Notes under the pieces: model-generated
Told to the model about the DNA's origin: nothing
Seen by the model: the letters and a program-made list of their open reading frames with translations, nothing else
Databases searched by the model: none
Source: Deltaproteobacteria bacterium
Lineage (GTDB): Bacteria > Myxococcota_A > UBA9160 > SZUA-336
NCBI GenBank assembly: GCA_029261895.1
Contig: JAJDAK010000096.1
Span: forward strand, 1-60,814
Length of the DNA stretch: 60,814 nt
Reading direction: 5' to 3'
Part shown: piece by piece, positions 7,261-16,720 of the stretch
How the letters are laid out: each line of letters begins with the position of its first letter
How positions within the stretch are numbered: the stretch's first letter is position 1
Made by a program: the position numbers and the translations under genes

Positions 7261-7860
7261 ATGAAAATTTACGGAATGACCGCCCCCAACCCGAAGCGTG
7301 TCCGCATGTTCGTCGAGGAGAAAAACCTCGAGATTCCGTTCGAGACTGTCGACCTGGCCGCTGGCGACGCTTCCGAAAGGTTCGGAAATAGGAGCCCACT
7401 GGGTCGGCTGCCAGTTTTGGAACTCGATGACGGCACCCTCATCTCGGAGAGCGTCGCCATTTGCCGTTTCCTTGAGCTCGAGTATCCAAACCCACCGCTC
7501 ATGGGTGTCGGCGCTCTAGAACAGGCCGAAGTCGAAATGTGGAACAGGCGTATCGAGCTCGGTCTGTTTCGATACATCGCAGACTACTTCCAGCACACGG
7601 TTCCCTTCTTCAAAGACTCGGTGCACCAGGTGCCCGAATACGCCGAGGCGGCGAAGGCATCCGCAAGAGAACAGCTAGCATGGCTGGATGGCGCTCTCGC
7701 CGACCGGCGATTTATTGCGGGAGATTCCTACTCGATTGCCGACATCACGGCCCAAGTCGCCATCGACCTCGGCACGCCCTCGGTCATTACTATCGGGACG
7801 GGGTTGAAGGACCTCTCGCGATGGCACACAGAGGTCTCTGCGCGTGCCAGCGCCCGGTAA
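7261..7860 (+). CDS. Glutathione S-transferase family protein
   Basis: 199 residues following AGGAGCTATCCAACA. The thioredoxin-like N-terminal half has MKIYGMTAPNPKRVRMFVEEK and the glutathione-binding loop GRLPVLELDDGTLISESVAI (cis-Pro, then the SES acid/Ser pair), ending with RFLELEYPNPPLMG. The helical half has AREQLAWLDGALADRRFIAGDSYSIADITA, the N-capping box and Asp of the GST C-domain. The catalytic residue near Ala8/Pro9/Asn10 is not a clear Ser, Cys or Tyr. The last 15 residues look shortened compared with typical 205-220-residue members. Confidence 0.85.
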   Translation: MKIYGMTAPNPKRVRMFVEEKNLEIPFETVDLAAGDASERFGNRSPLGRLPVLELDDGTLISESVAICRFLELEYPNPPLMGVGALEQAEVEMWNRRIELGLFRYIADYFQHTVPFFKDSVHQVPEYAEAAKASAREQLAWLDGALADRRFIAGDSYSIADITAQVAIDLGTPSVITIGTGLKDLSRWHTEVSARASAR

Positions 7861-7923
7861 GATCGCCCCCACGCGGGTTCGATTCTGTTCACTACTACGC
7901 AAAGAATAGGAAGCAAGGCCGAA

Positions 7924-8634
7924 ATGAATGAACATCGAGTTGTGTCACGGGAAGAGTGGGTACGCGAGCGACGTCGGTTGCTTGCGGAGGAGAAGGAGTT
8001 CACGCGCCAGCGCGATGCGCTGAGCGCAAGAAGACGGGAACTCCCGTGGGTGCGCGTCGAGAAGGACTACACCTTTGATGGTCCTCACGGACGTCAGGCT
8101 CTCCAAGAGCTCTTCGACGGACGAGGCCAGCTTCTTGTCTATCACTTTATGTACGGTCCCGATTGGGGGGACGACGGCTGCCCGAGTTGCTCCTTCTGGG
8201 CGGACAACTTCAACGGAATCGACATTCATCTTGCCCATCGCGACATCTCGTTCGTCGCGATATCAAGAGCGCCGCTCGACATGCTCGAGAAATACCGGAA
8301 GCGCATGGGCTGGACCTTCAAGTGGCTCTCTTCCTTCGACACTGACTTTAACCGCGACTACCACGTGTCGTTCACGCCGGAAGAGACGGAAAAGGGGGAG
8401 GTGTTTCACAATTTCGGCACGATGAAGTTTTCAAGCTCCGAGGCTCCGGGAGCGAGTGCGTTTTATTTGGACGCTGACGGTTCCATCTTTCACACCTACT
8501 CGTGCTACATGCGCGGCGTGGACATGCTGAACGGTGCCTACCACTGGATGGATATCGCACCGAAGGGACGAGACGAGGACGGCCTCGACCACGCGATGGC
8601 TTGGCTACGTCGGCGAGACCAATACGAAGATTAG
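7924..8634 (+). CDS. DUF899 thioredoxin-like protein
   Basis: 236 residues, a full-length member of the DUF899 (AhpC/thioredoxin-like) family. Visible signatures are VSREEWVRERRRLLAEEKE at the start, ELPWVRVEKDYTFDG, LLVYHFMYGPDWGDDGCPSCSFWAD, HRDISFVAISRAPLDMLEKYRKRMGW and FHTYSCYMRGVDMLNGAYHWMD near the end. The CPSC pair sits where a thioredoxin CxxC would be, so a thiol role is possible, though none is established for the family. It ends the run of small genes begun at 5422. The next 143 bases show no gene or clear signal. Confidence 0.9.
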   Translation: MNEHRVVSREEWVRERRRLLAEEKEFTRQRDALSARRRELPWVRVEKDYTFDGPHGRQALQELFDGRGQLLVYHFMYGPDWGDDGCPSCSFWADNFNGIDIHLAHRDISFVAISRAPLDMLEKYRKRMGWTFKWLSSFDTDFNRDYHVSFTPEETEKGEVFHNFGTMKFSSSEAPGASAFYLDADGSIFHTYSCYMRGVDMLNGAYHWMDIAPKGRDEDGLDHAMAWLRRRDQYED

Positions 8635-8777
8635 GGCCGGCGGTTACTCACTCGGCAAGAGGCGGCGCTGTGTATCGACGCTGTAAACCACGAATACGGG
8701 ATTAGCTACTAGCGAACATTCTTCTTTCAGTTCCTCAACCACACTGCAACACTGCTCAGGTGTGTCCCTGAATCACG

Positions 8778-9271
8778 TTACGAGTACTCCAAATGTGAGA
8801 CATGTGTTCCCAGTGGCCGCACATCAAGTTTATCTCGGAAATCACTCCACACATGCTGGTACGCGGTATCGGACCATAGCTTCTTCTTGTTCATCGGCGA
8901 GGGAAAGACCCAGTCACTAATCTTTGGCAAGCTTTCCAAATACGTCTTGAGCATCGATGGAATCGGAATTGTACGTCGGCTTTGCGCAGCCTTTACGTTC
9001 CCGATCTCGCCGTGATGAATCTTCAAAAGGACTAAAATAGTGGACTGTGTAAGATCGACCGCAGACCAACGAATGCCTAATACCTCGCCGATCCGACACC
9101 CTGTGCAGTACTGGGTTAGGCAAACTCCGTAAACGTGAGGAGCCTGTTTCTTTGCTGTATCAAGAATGGTTTTCACTTCTTCGGGGGGGCACGCGCTAGA
9201 CTCCGAATGGGCAAGGGGTTTCGAGGCCCTTCTTAGAATCAAGGACAAGTACTTCGTGCGCAACCCGTAGG
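8778..9271 (-). pseudogene. Tyrosine recombinase (phage-type integrase) fragment
   Basis: The reading frame carries the first catalytic block of tyrosine recombinases: QYCTGCRIGEVLGIRWSAVD holds the box-I Arg, followed by the beta hairpin and SRRTIPIPSMLKTYLESLP. It then runs out at SHLEYS and stops at 8778. The box-II H-x-x-R and the nucleophilic Tyr are missing. A neighbouring frame shows RNVIQGHT, recalling the 'vqelLGHt' segment, so frameshift plus loss is likely. The N-terminal SAM-like and Arm domains are absent; the frame runs back into the 3' end of the secreted-protein gene. It is a dead relic of an integrated element. Confidence 0.7.
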
Positions 9272-12200
9272 CTATTGTGGGCAGCAGGCTAGGACTAAAT
9301 CCAAATCCTCCTGGTCGCCGGAAACGGAACCGCTGCTGTTCATATCCGAAAGCGTGCAGTTCGGATCCAGGGGTGCAGAATTGCCCAAGAAACAAAGTGA
9401 AACCGTAAACACTTCTTCAGTGCAGTCTTGATCGCTACCCACGAAAGTACAATCGCAGGCCTTGCCTAATCCATCACCGTCTGAATCGTCTTGCACGGGA
9501 TTCGGTGTAGCGGGGCAATTATCGGTGTCTTGGCAAACGCCGTCCTGATCCGGGTCACCGCCAAAATCCTGGCAAGGGTCTTCGCATACGTCACCGATAC
9601 CATCATCGTCCGCGTCCATCTGATCAGGATTGGAATCATCGGGACAGTTGTCGTTAATACCGCAGACTCCATCCCCGTCTATGTCTCCACCAAGGTCATC
9701 GCAGGAGATATTGCAGATGCAGTCACCCAGAATTTCCTGGCATGTCATATCGACCGTGTTTCCACAGGTCATTCCGCATTTAAAACCAAGATTGCAGCTG
9801 CAAATCGATGGTGCGCCCACACAGAGGTGGCAGCTTTCAACCAGACAATTCGCACCGCAGCCATCACCCGGTGCGGTATTACCGTCGTCACAGGTCTCTG
9901 CTCCGAAGATCAGGCCATCGCCACAACTCGTGGGCAAAGTCACGCGACCTTCAAACAAACCGGTGCCACGATCGGCCAAGTAGACGATGTTGGGATCATG
10001 CGTTGAAAAGAAGAGGCGCGACTCGTTTAAACTCACGAGATTCGTATTCGCCAGTCGAGTCCACGTATCACCTGAGTCCACACTCTCGTAGGTACCCGTT
10101 TTAACTCCTACGGGTTGGGGAAATCGATAGAACGTACTCACGTGCGCCAGCATGTACTCCGGAACGAATGGCGACTGCGCAATACCGGTGACGCGCGGTT
10201 GACTTAGAACACGCGTCCAACCCCAACTGATACCGTCATAGGTACCCTTGTATAGTCCGCCCTTTCCGAGCCACTCGCCAGTACTCGGATCAACACTAAA
10301 CGGATTCGGAAACTTCCAAGTACCCACAAGGACCGTGTCTTTATCGATGGCGTGGAGCTCTGCGACATGCTCGTCAGAAAACACGTTTGGATCTGAATTC
10401 GGGTCGCGCGGATTGATCTTTTCCCAGGTCAGGCCAAGATCGTCGCTCATCCAGACGCCGGTTTCCGAAGCCGCGGCGGGTTGATTCTCATCGGGGTCGC
10501 CTAAACCGATGAAAATCCGACTCGAGTTCGGGGCTTTAACCAAACGGCGGATGAACCAATTCTGCGGAAGACTTTCTAGAGGAGGTACCTGCCACGTCAC
10601 GTGATTAGGATCGAGTAACTGCCAATTTGGATCATTGAAATCATAACGCCGCATCCCTTTACCATAGACCGCTGCATAGAGCATGTTGGCATTGGGATCG
10701 AGCTCGAGCTGTATTCCGCCACCCTTCAGAATCTTATTAGGCTGGTTTCCGAGCTGACTCCAAGCCCAGTCATCAGTCGCTGAATCATACTGACCCTCGA
10801 GCACACCGCCGGCGTTGGGGCGAGACACGCGGGTCGGAATCGTGTCATGAGTGTAGGCTCCGAGGTAGACATGGTCGGAATTGGACGGATCAATCACAAG
10901 ATCGGTCGCGGCATCGCCCGATACCTGTGCCTCATTCAACCACTCGTTCTTTAAGCCCTCGGTTGTAAACGATTCGCCACCGTCGCGACTTACAATGAGA
11001 AACCCGTCCCCATCGAAAGCAAAGACGCGTTCGGTTCGATTGGGATCGGTCGCGACGCCGTAGATAAACACATTGTTAGAATTTCCGGCCGTGGACCAAT
11101 AGCCACGATGCGAGGGCGTGGAGGCCTGCACCTCATCTGAGGTGACTTCTTCAATGGTCTGCCCGCCGTTGGTACTTCGGTAGAGCGCCATCAAACCGCC
11201 CATGTACACATGATTGCGGCTCAGCGCTGACTGCCCTCGATACAAACTCTTACAACCGATATCGACTTCGCCGCTTTGAAAACGACTGAGCGTGATATCA
11301 CCGGGGTGATCCCATCGGGTTAATTGCTGCCAGTTCTGACCTCGATCGTGCGATTCCCATATTCCACGGAAAAAGCCGCTCTTAAAATCTACACTGAAGC
11401 TTCGCGACTCTACACACACAATCAATGTATTGGGATCGGTGGAATCCCGTGCTATTTCGTGAAACCTTGAAATATTTGGCGCTTCTCCTCGCCCGGTTGA
11501 ACGCGGCAATGCGGTGCTAGGCAGTACACGAACCTCGTCGAACCAGGTGGTAACACCGGGATCTCGTACCGAGAGCGCTAGCTCGAACTCGACCGCCCAG
11601 TCGGGTGAACGTACTTGGTGCTCGAAACGTAACCAGTCATGGGCCGGATCTCGACTGACCCAGGCATTCGTCCAGCCGCCATCACCATTGGGCCAAGGTT
11701 GCACGACACCATTGATGTCATACCAATAAATGCGACCAAAGCTCTTGGCCTCCGTACCCGAACCATTCTCAACGCGATTGACCGCGGACACCACGTACAT
11801 GCTATTTGGATCCACGGCAATTCGTTCACTGCGGATACCTGTCGACCCAGCACCGGGTGCTTCGATCTTCACCGAGTTCGCGCCCGCAAAGACTGTGTTC
11901 GGATCCTGGCTAACTGCGGCCGAAATACCAAATTTTCTCCACCCCTCCAGGAAAGTCCCGCCCGGCGTTTCGAGGCCGGCGTTGGGCGCGATATTTGTTC
12001 CCCGTGTGCCACTCGCGGCAACCCAGGTCGCACCCCAATCATCGCTTCGATAGATCGAGACAAGTGCATCCCAGGTCAATGCATCGATCGGATCGACCAA
12101 CCCTTCATCGATCGCGCCTTGAACGTCGAGCACGGCATAAAGAACAGCAGGCGAACCACTGCCCACAAAACGTGTGATGCGAGTATGTGGAAACTGCGGC

Positions 12201-12919
12201 GACGCTTTGAGCTGCCAGCTATCCCCACCGTTTACACTCTCGTATACACCGAGCGACGTTCCGGCAATGAGTCGATTTGAATCAAACGGATCGACGACGA
12301 TGCCCACCACACCAGGGATCAACAGGTTTCCGTTCGCATCTAACAGACGTGGTAATAGGGCGTAGCACGTGGGGTCCGAGTTTCCGGGGCCACATGGCTG
12401 AAACGAAATCTGCTCGAATTCCCACGCGTCGGTACTTCGATAGACTCTTCCTGAGCTTTCCACAGAGCCCGCATAAACTCGGTTGGGATCTTGTGGATCA
12501 ATCGCAATCGCAAAGAGTCCATCCCAATTGGGTTGCATCTTTCCTGACCAACTACGCCCGGCATCAGAGCTTTTAAATAGGCCCCTCGTGGCAAGATAAA
12601 CCACATTCGGATCTGTTGGATCGAATAGCGCCGTGCTGATCCCGTACACTTGACGCTGAATATCCGGCAGCGCGATCCCGGTCATTGCGGTGGACCAAGT
12701 CTCTCCCCCGTCGTCGCTGCGGTACAAACCACCAACATCTGTACCCGCGAGCACGATATTGGGATCTGCAGGGTGTACCGCACCCCCGTCCTCCCAGGCA
12801 CCACCGCCGCCAGCCCCAAGTCCTTGCCATTGAATGTCGGCGGCAAAAGTCGTCATACCGGCAAAAGAAACAAGCATCAAGACGCCAAGAACTGTCTTCC
12901 GTATCGTGTAACTGATCAT
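9272..12919 (-). CDS. Secreted Asp-box (GH74/BNR-like) propeller protein with CBM-like insert and Cys-rich C-terminal module
   Basis: 1215 residues with a signal peptide (about 1-27, ending TTFAA). Mature residues 30-75 read WQGLGAGGGG...HPADPN...TDVGGLYRSDDGG, very like the start of GH74 xyloglucanases, including the TD-x-GG motif that carries a catalytic Asp there. At least eight Asp-box (SxDxGxTW-type) repeats occur between residues 67 and 953. Residues about 312-467 form an inserted jelly-roll, CBM4/9-like block (NAGLE...GANSVKIEAPG...WFDEVRVLP). Residues 999-1215 carry a Myxococcus Cys-rich repeat (CDDGNTAPGDGC), two TSP3-like Ca repeats and a dockerin-like end. The ATG overlaps the stop of the upstream gene. 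Polysaccharide binding or cleavage is plausible, not shown. Confidence 0.8.
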   Translation of the reverse strand: MISYTIRKTVLGVLMLVSFAGMTTFAADIQWQGLGAGGGGAWEDGGAVHPADPNIVLAGTDVGGLYRSDDGGETWSTAMTGIALPDIQRQVYGISTALFDPTDPNVVYLATRGLFKSSDAGRSWSGKMQPNWDGLFAIAIDPQDPNRVYAGSVESSGRVYRSTDAWEFEQISFQPCGPGNSDPTCYALLPRLLDANGNLLIPGVVGIVVDPFDSNRLIAGTSLGVYESVNGGDSWQLKASPQFPHTRITRFVGSGSPAVLYAVLDVQGAIDEGLVDPIDALTWDALVSIYRSDDWGATWVAASGTRGTNIAPNAGLETPGGTFLEGWRKFGISAAVSQDPNTVFAGANSVKIEAPGAGSTGIRSERIAVDPNSMYVVSAVNRVENGSGTEAKSFGRIYWYDINGVVQPWPNGDGGWTNAWVSRDPAHDWLRFEHQVRSPDWAVEFELALSVRDPGVTTWFDEVRVLPSTALPRSTGRGEAPNISRFHEIARDSTDPNTLIVCVESRSFSVDFKSGFFRGIWESHDRGQNWQQLTRWDHPGDITLSRFQSGEVDIGCKSLYRGQSALSRNHVYMGGLMALYRSTNGGQTIEEVTSDEVQASTPSHRGYWSTAGNSNNVFIYGVATDPNRTERVFAFDGDGFLIVSRDGGESFTTEGLKNEWLNEAQVSGDAATDLVIDPSNSDHVYLGAYTHDTIPTRVSRPNAGGVLEGQYDSATDDWAWSQLGNQPNKILKGGGIQLELDPNANMLYAAVYGKGMRRYDFNDPNWQLLDPNHVTWQVPPLESLPQNWFIRRLVKAPNSSRIFIGLGDPDENQPAAASETGVWMSDDLGLTWEKINPRDPNSDPNVFSDEHVAELHAIDKDTVLVGTWKFPNPFSVDPSTGEWLGKGGLYKGTYDGISWGWTRVLSQPRVTGIAQSPFVPEYMLAHVSTFYRFPQPVGVKTGTYESVDSGDTWTRLANTNLVSLNESRLFFSTHDPNIVYLADRGTGLFEGRVTLPTSCGDGLIFGAETCDDGNTAPGDGCGANCLVESCHLCVGAPSICSCNLGFKCGMTCGNTVDMTCQEILGDCICNISCDDLGGDIDGDGVCGINDNCPDDSNPDQMDADDDGIGDVCEDPCQDFGGDPDQDGVCQDTDNCPATPNPVQDDSDGDGLGKACDCTFVGSDQDCTEEVFTVSLCFLGNSAPLDPNCTLSDMNSSGSVSGDQEDLDLVLACCPQ

Positions 12920-15900
12920 TCGATGGGTACTCCGTTGTTACAGCATGCGTTGACGAGTACGAGATCCAGAGCATCGACAACACCGCTACTATCCATATCA
13001 GACAAGGTGCAGCCGGGATCACCTTGCGGGCTATTCCCTGAGACACAGATCCCGACGGTGAAGATTTCTTCGGTGCAGTCCTCGTCGACACCGACAAACG
13101 TGCAATCGCAAGCATCGCCGAGGCCGTCAGCGTCATCGTCGTCCTGAGCCGCCACAGCCGTATCGGGACAGTTGTCGAGATCCTGGCAAACACCGTCTTG
13201 ATCGTCATCGCCGCCGAATAATTCACACGACATGGCGCATTCGCAGACACCAAGAATCTCCTGACACCTCAAGTCGACGGTATTGCCACAGGTTAGGCCG
13301 CATTTCAGACCCGAATTGCAACTACAGACGGACGGTTCGCCTGCGCACACATGACAACCTTCCACCTTGCAGTTGCCATCGCAACCATCACCGATATCAC
13401 GGTTACCATCGTCGCATTGTTCATCGGGCGGAGTTAGAACACCGTTTCCACAGACATCAAATAGATTAAGCGTGATCGACACCACTGTTCCACCTGCTTG
13501 GGGACTCGTCGCTGCAACCGTCGCATTATGCACACCTGGTGCGATACCACTGAAGTCAAATACGAGAGAAACTTGCTCGGGAGTGGTGCCGCTAGCTGGC
13601 ACCGGCGTCACCCATCCCGCGCTGCTTGCTAGCTGAAAGCTCACTGCAGCACCATTCGCGTTGTCAAGCGTGAGGACAAAGGGTGTCTCCTGTTCGACTG
13701 TCCGAAATAGATTCAAGTCGTCATCGTTGAACTGGAGTTGACCCGCCCCAGTAACAAACTGGATGTTGTTGACACCGATTCCAGAGGGTTGCGATCCCAA
13801 TGAAATCTGTGTCGATTCTCCAGGCTGGACGTTGACGGTACCGAAAACATTATCCACCAAGTAGTCGGCGCAAACCTCCACTTGACCTGGCGCACACTCG
13901 AAGCAGCGAGTGATGCTCCCACAAGTCTTACACGCCTGGCCCCCAATACACGTGGTACACGTGCTTAGACTGTAACCAGCGTTCTCGAGTTCGACTGCAT
14001 TGGGTAAGGAGTTCCCGACAATCGAAACGTTAGCGAGCTCAACATTACCATCATCAAATGCAGCCGTTTGAGGTCCATTGAAGCTACAGATCAAACCGTT
14101 GCGTTGTTTCTTAACATAGATGGGTGCGGTATCGGCGTCGGGCGCATTCGGATCCTGATTGGGATTACGCAAGATCACATTCTCAAAACGGGTTCGTAGT
14201 CCTTCCGCGGAATGATCCTGTACGTGAATTCCGGGTCCCGCTGAACCATCAATCTCAACGTTCTTGAATTCGATCGATCCTGGAATCGAATCGCTCAATA
14301 GATTGATCTTGAAACCCCACTGACCCACATTTCGAATCGTGACGTTTTCAATCGTCGCAGTAAGGTCGTGTGTGAGGTCCAAACGTTCTGCGAAAACATT
14401 GAATACGATGCCGTTGGCGAATAGATCCTCAAATTCGCTATTGCGAATTATGATGTTCTCCCCAACCTGCGCTCCGTGATCACCGAAAGGTTCGAAGAGA
14501 AATGCATTCCACGCACCATCGAGACCCGCGCCACAGATGCAAATATCAGGATCGTCGGGAAAGACCCGTTGATCCTGGTAGCAACACACACCGCGTTCAG
14601 ACTTAGGAATGCTCTCATCACACCATGTGCCGCAATTCGCTGTACCTACGAGAAAGAACGGCGCCGCATCTCGACCCACAAAATTCTCAACGAGTAGATT
14701 GATTACCGATGTCGCCGCAAACGGCATGCGGGAAACGTTCTCGGTCAACACATTTCGAATCGTCACATCCTTCGCGTATGGCGGAAAGTCTAGGTTGAAC
14801 GGAGGAAACCATGGGCTGATATCGATGCCATCACCACCGGTATCCAAAATATTAAGCCCATCGACTTCAACATCGATCGCGTTCTTGATTGTGATCCCGG
14901 CTCGAAATTGGCTGTTATCGATATACTCATCTTGCTTCAGCCGAATTGTCGACCCACCCGCGAGATCCCCAATGAATCGCACCTGCTTCGCCCATGAAGT
15001 CGTAAAAAGCCCCTGACCGTATGGAACTCCGTCCGTTTCAGCTTCGATCGTAATTCCAGGATCGATCCTGATCACCTGACCATCGCGAACAAGGACGTAT
15101 GCCGTCGTGTAAACGCGACCCTGCGGACCGTCGAAGATCAACTCGCCCGTACGTCGAAACAACTCGAGTCGAAGTTCTGTGGTGATAGAAACCGGATCGT
15201 AGATCGTCGACGCGTAGAAGATCTTGGGCGGTTGATACGGTTCATGAGGCAGAACACGGGTTCGAACGTGCGACCAATAGTCCGCGGTGCTGAGCATGCA
15301 ACTCTCAACACCCGCCCCAAAACAACTCGGTGCGAAGATGGGTGATCCCGCTTCACCGGACCCCGTCGCGAGATACAGCGCGCGTTCGCGTGCATCCAGA
15401 TCACCGGAAATCACGAGTAGATCCGTTCTACCGTTCCCGTCGAAGTCCTCCGCCACCAGTTGCGATCGCGGAAACGTCCACGTCGGATCTATGGGAAGGT
15501 TGCACGGACTGTTCGCTCCACCAATCGAATCAGTGCAGACGCGGGTAAATTGACTTCCGTTGAACTGGTAGACAGCACGGCGATCCTTATCGTCACCCGC
15601 ACGATTGGGATCCGGGAAGCGGGAAACCATCAATAGATCCTCAGCAGCATCCGGTACTCCGCCACTTCCGATGAACTCACCCACAAACCAGCGCGTTTCA
15701 GGAAAATTCACATCCGGCTCAGTGTCTAAACCGCAGGTTCCATCGCTGGAACCAGCGCAAAGGGAACCAAATCTCGACGTATTTGGATCCCAGGAATGCA
15801 GCTCGCGCCACGTTTGAGTAACAGCTCCAATAACGACAAGGTCTGTATCCGCGTCGCCATCAAAATCCATCGGGATGTACCGCGTTCGGGGCTCCCGGCT

Positions 15901-16701
15901 GAAAGCAGCATTGTTGATTCCGCAACCCGCACCCTGACTCGAGTTGCAAGCCTCCGTAAAGCCACCTGCCGATCCCAGTAGCACCGTGTTCGTTGTGTCG
16001 CCTACATCACCCGAAACAACCAACAGGTCCATCCGACCGTTACCATCGTAATCACCTAAAACGAAATGCGTGTGGCGATGCAGCGTGTAGGGTGCAATCG
16101 AAATCCCGCACGGGAGTCCGCTTACGCCCGCACAGCTCTCGTTGAAACCCGATCCGTTCGGATCAGCGAGTAACAAGCGTCGCATCGGAAAGTTTGGATC
16201 ACCTGAAATGATCAATAAATCCGTCAGTCCCGCCGCGTCGCCATCGAAATTTCCCGCAAGGAAGTGCGTATTCGGGTGAAACATATATGGCGCCGTTCCG
16301 ATCCCACAGCCACTGCCTTCACTGCTGCACGCGGCATCGAAACCAGTTCCATTCGTGTTCGCGGTCAGAACCGTCCGAAGTGGCTCATTGGGATCGCCCG
16401 AAATCAGCAGTAAGTCAGCCCTCGTGTCGGTATTGAATCTGCCTTCGAGAAGCTGTGTCTTCGGATGCTGAAGTACTGCACCCGTCGGCAGGCCACAGAT
16501 ACCTGGAGCGGTACCTCCACACCCAAGAACCGGGAAGGATCCCAACGACGAAAGAATGACGCTGCGAAACGGAAGATTGGGGTCGCCCGAAATAACAAGG
16601 AGATCAGAATCGCCGTCCCCATCAAAATCGCTCGCATGACTTGCGCTCGGAAACAATCCCAGCAATAAAAAGAATACTGCTACAAAGCGGCACGACCACA
16701 T
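12916..16701 (-). CDS. Secreted FG-GAP propeller / beta-helix protein with Cys-rich C-terminal module
   Basis: 1261 residues with a signal peptide (1-23) and AAGGAAGG before the ATG. Residues 24-490 hold seven units of about 63 residues. Each has an FG-GAP Ca loop (for example DFDGDGDSDL), mostly followed by LLVISGDPN, and each has a Cys pair 8-11 residues apart. Residues about 525-910 look like a right-handed parallel beta-helix (ITIKNAIDVEVDGLNILDTG, VTIRNV, IIIRNSEFEDL, VEIDGSAGPGIHV). A Cys cluster at 915-944 precedes a BACON-like domain (about 1000-1082). Residues 1084-1261 are the Cys-rich/TSP3/dockerin-like module shared with the next gene. Surface adhesion or glycan binding is the best guess. 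The overlapping ATGA makes the pair one operon. Confidence 0.8.
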   Translation of the reverse strand: MWSCRFVAVFFLLLGLFPSASHASDFDGDGDSDLLVISGDPNLPFRSVILSSLGSFPVLGCGGTAPGICGLPTGAVLQHPKTQLLEGRFNTDTRADLLLISGDPNEPLRTVLTANTNGTGFDAACSSEGSGCGIGTAPYMFHPNTHFLAGNFDGDAAGLTDLLIISGDPNFPMRRLLLADPNGSGFNESCAGVSGLPCGISIAPYTLHRHTHFVLGDYDGNGRMDLLVVSGDVGDTTNTVLLGSAGGFTEACNSSQGAGCGINNAAFSREPRTRYIPMDFDGDADTDLVVIGAVTQTWRELHSWDPNTSRFGSLCAGSSDGTCGLDTEPDVNFPETRWFVGEFIGSGGVPDAAEDLLMVSRFPDPNRAGDDKDRRAVYQFNGSQFTRVCTDSIGGANSPCNLPIDPTWTFPRSQLVAEDFDGNGRTDLLVISGDLDARERALYLATGSGEAGSPIFAPSCFGAGVESCMLSTADYWSHVRTRVLPHEPYQPPKIFYASTIYDPVSITTELRLELFRRTGELIFDGPQGRVYTTAYVLVRDGQVIRIDPGITIEAETDGVPYGQGLFTTSWAKQVRFIGDLAGGSTIRLKQDEYIDNSQFRAGITIKNAIDVEVDGLNILDTGGDGIDISPWFPPFNLDFPPYAKDVTIRNVLTENVSRMPFAATSVINLLVENFVGRDAAPFFLVGTANCGTWCDESIPKSERGVCCYQDQRVFPDDPDICICGAGLDGAWNAFLFEPFGDHGAQVGENIIIRNSEFEDLFANGIVFNVFAERLDLTHDLTATIENVTIRNVGQWGFKINLLSDSIPGSIEFKNVEIDGSAGPGIHVQDHSAEGLRTRFENVILRNPNQDPNAPDADTAPIYVKKQRNGLICSFNGPQTAAFDDGNVELANVSIVGNSLPNAVELENAGYSLSTCTTCIGGQACKTCGSITRCFECAPGQVEVCADYLVDNVFGTVNVQPGESTQISLGSQPSGIGVNNIQFVTGAGQLQFNDDDLNLFRTVEQETPFVLTLDNANGAAVSFQLASSAGWVTPVPASGTTPEQVSLVFDFSGIAPGVHNATVAATSPQAGGTVVSITLNLFDVCGNGVLTPPDEQCDDGNRDIGDGCDGNCKVEGCHVCAGEPSVCSCNSGLKCGLTCGNTVDLRCQEILGVCECAMSCELFGGDDDQDGVCQDLDNCPDTAVAAQDDDDADGLGDACDCTFVGVDEDCTEEIFTVGICVSGNSPQGDPGCTLSDMDSSGVVDALDLVLVNACCNNGVPIE

Positions 16702-16720
16702 TGGTTGGACCTTCCTTGAG

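Noticed and set aside
11639..12280. 213-codon plus-strand open frame (and another at 9491-10006) opposite the Asp-box protein
   Set aside because: Shadows of DPN/Gly-rich coding repeats; no signal or family match.
12573..13253. 226-codon minus-strand frame across the junction of the two secreted genes
   Set aside because: Out of frame with both; Arg/Thr-rich, no Cys pattern of its own.
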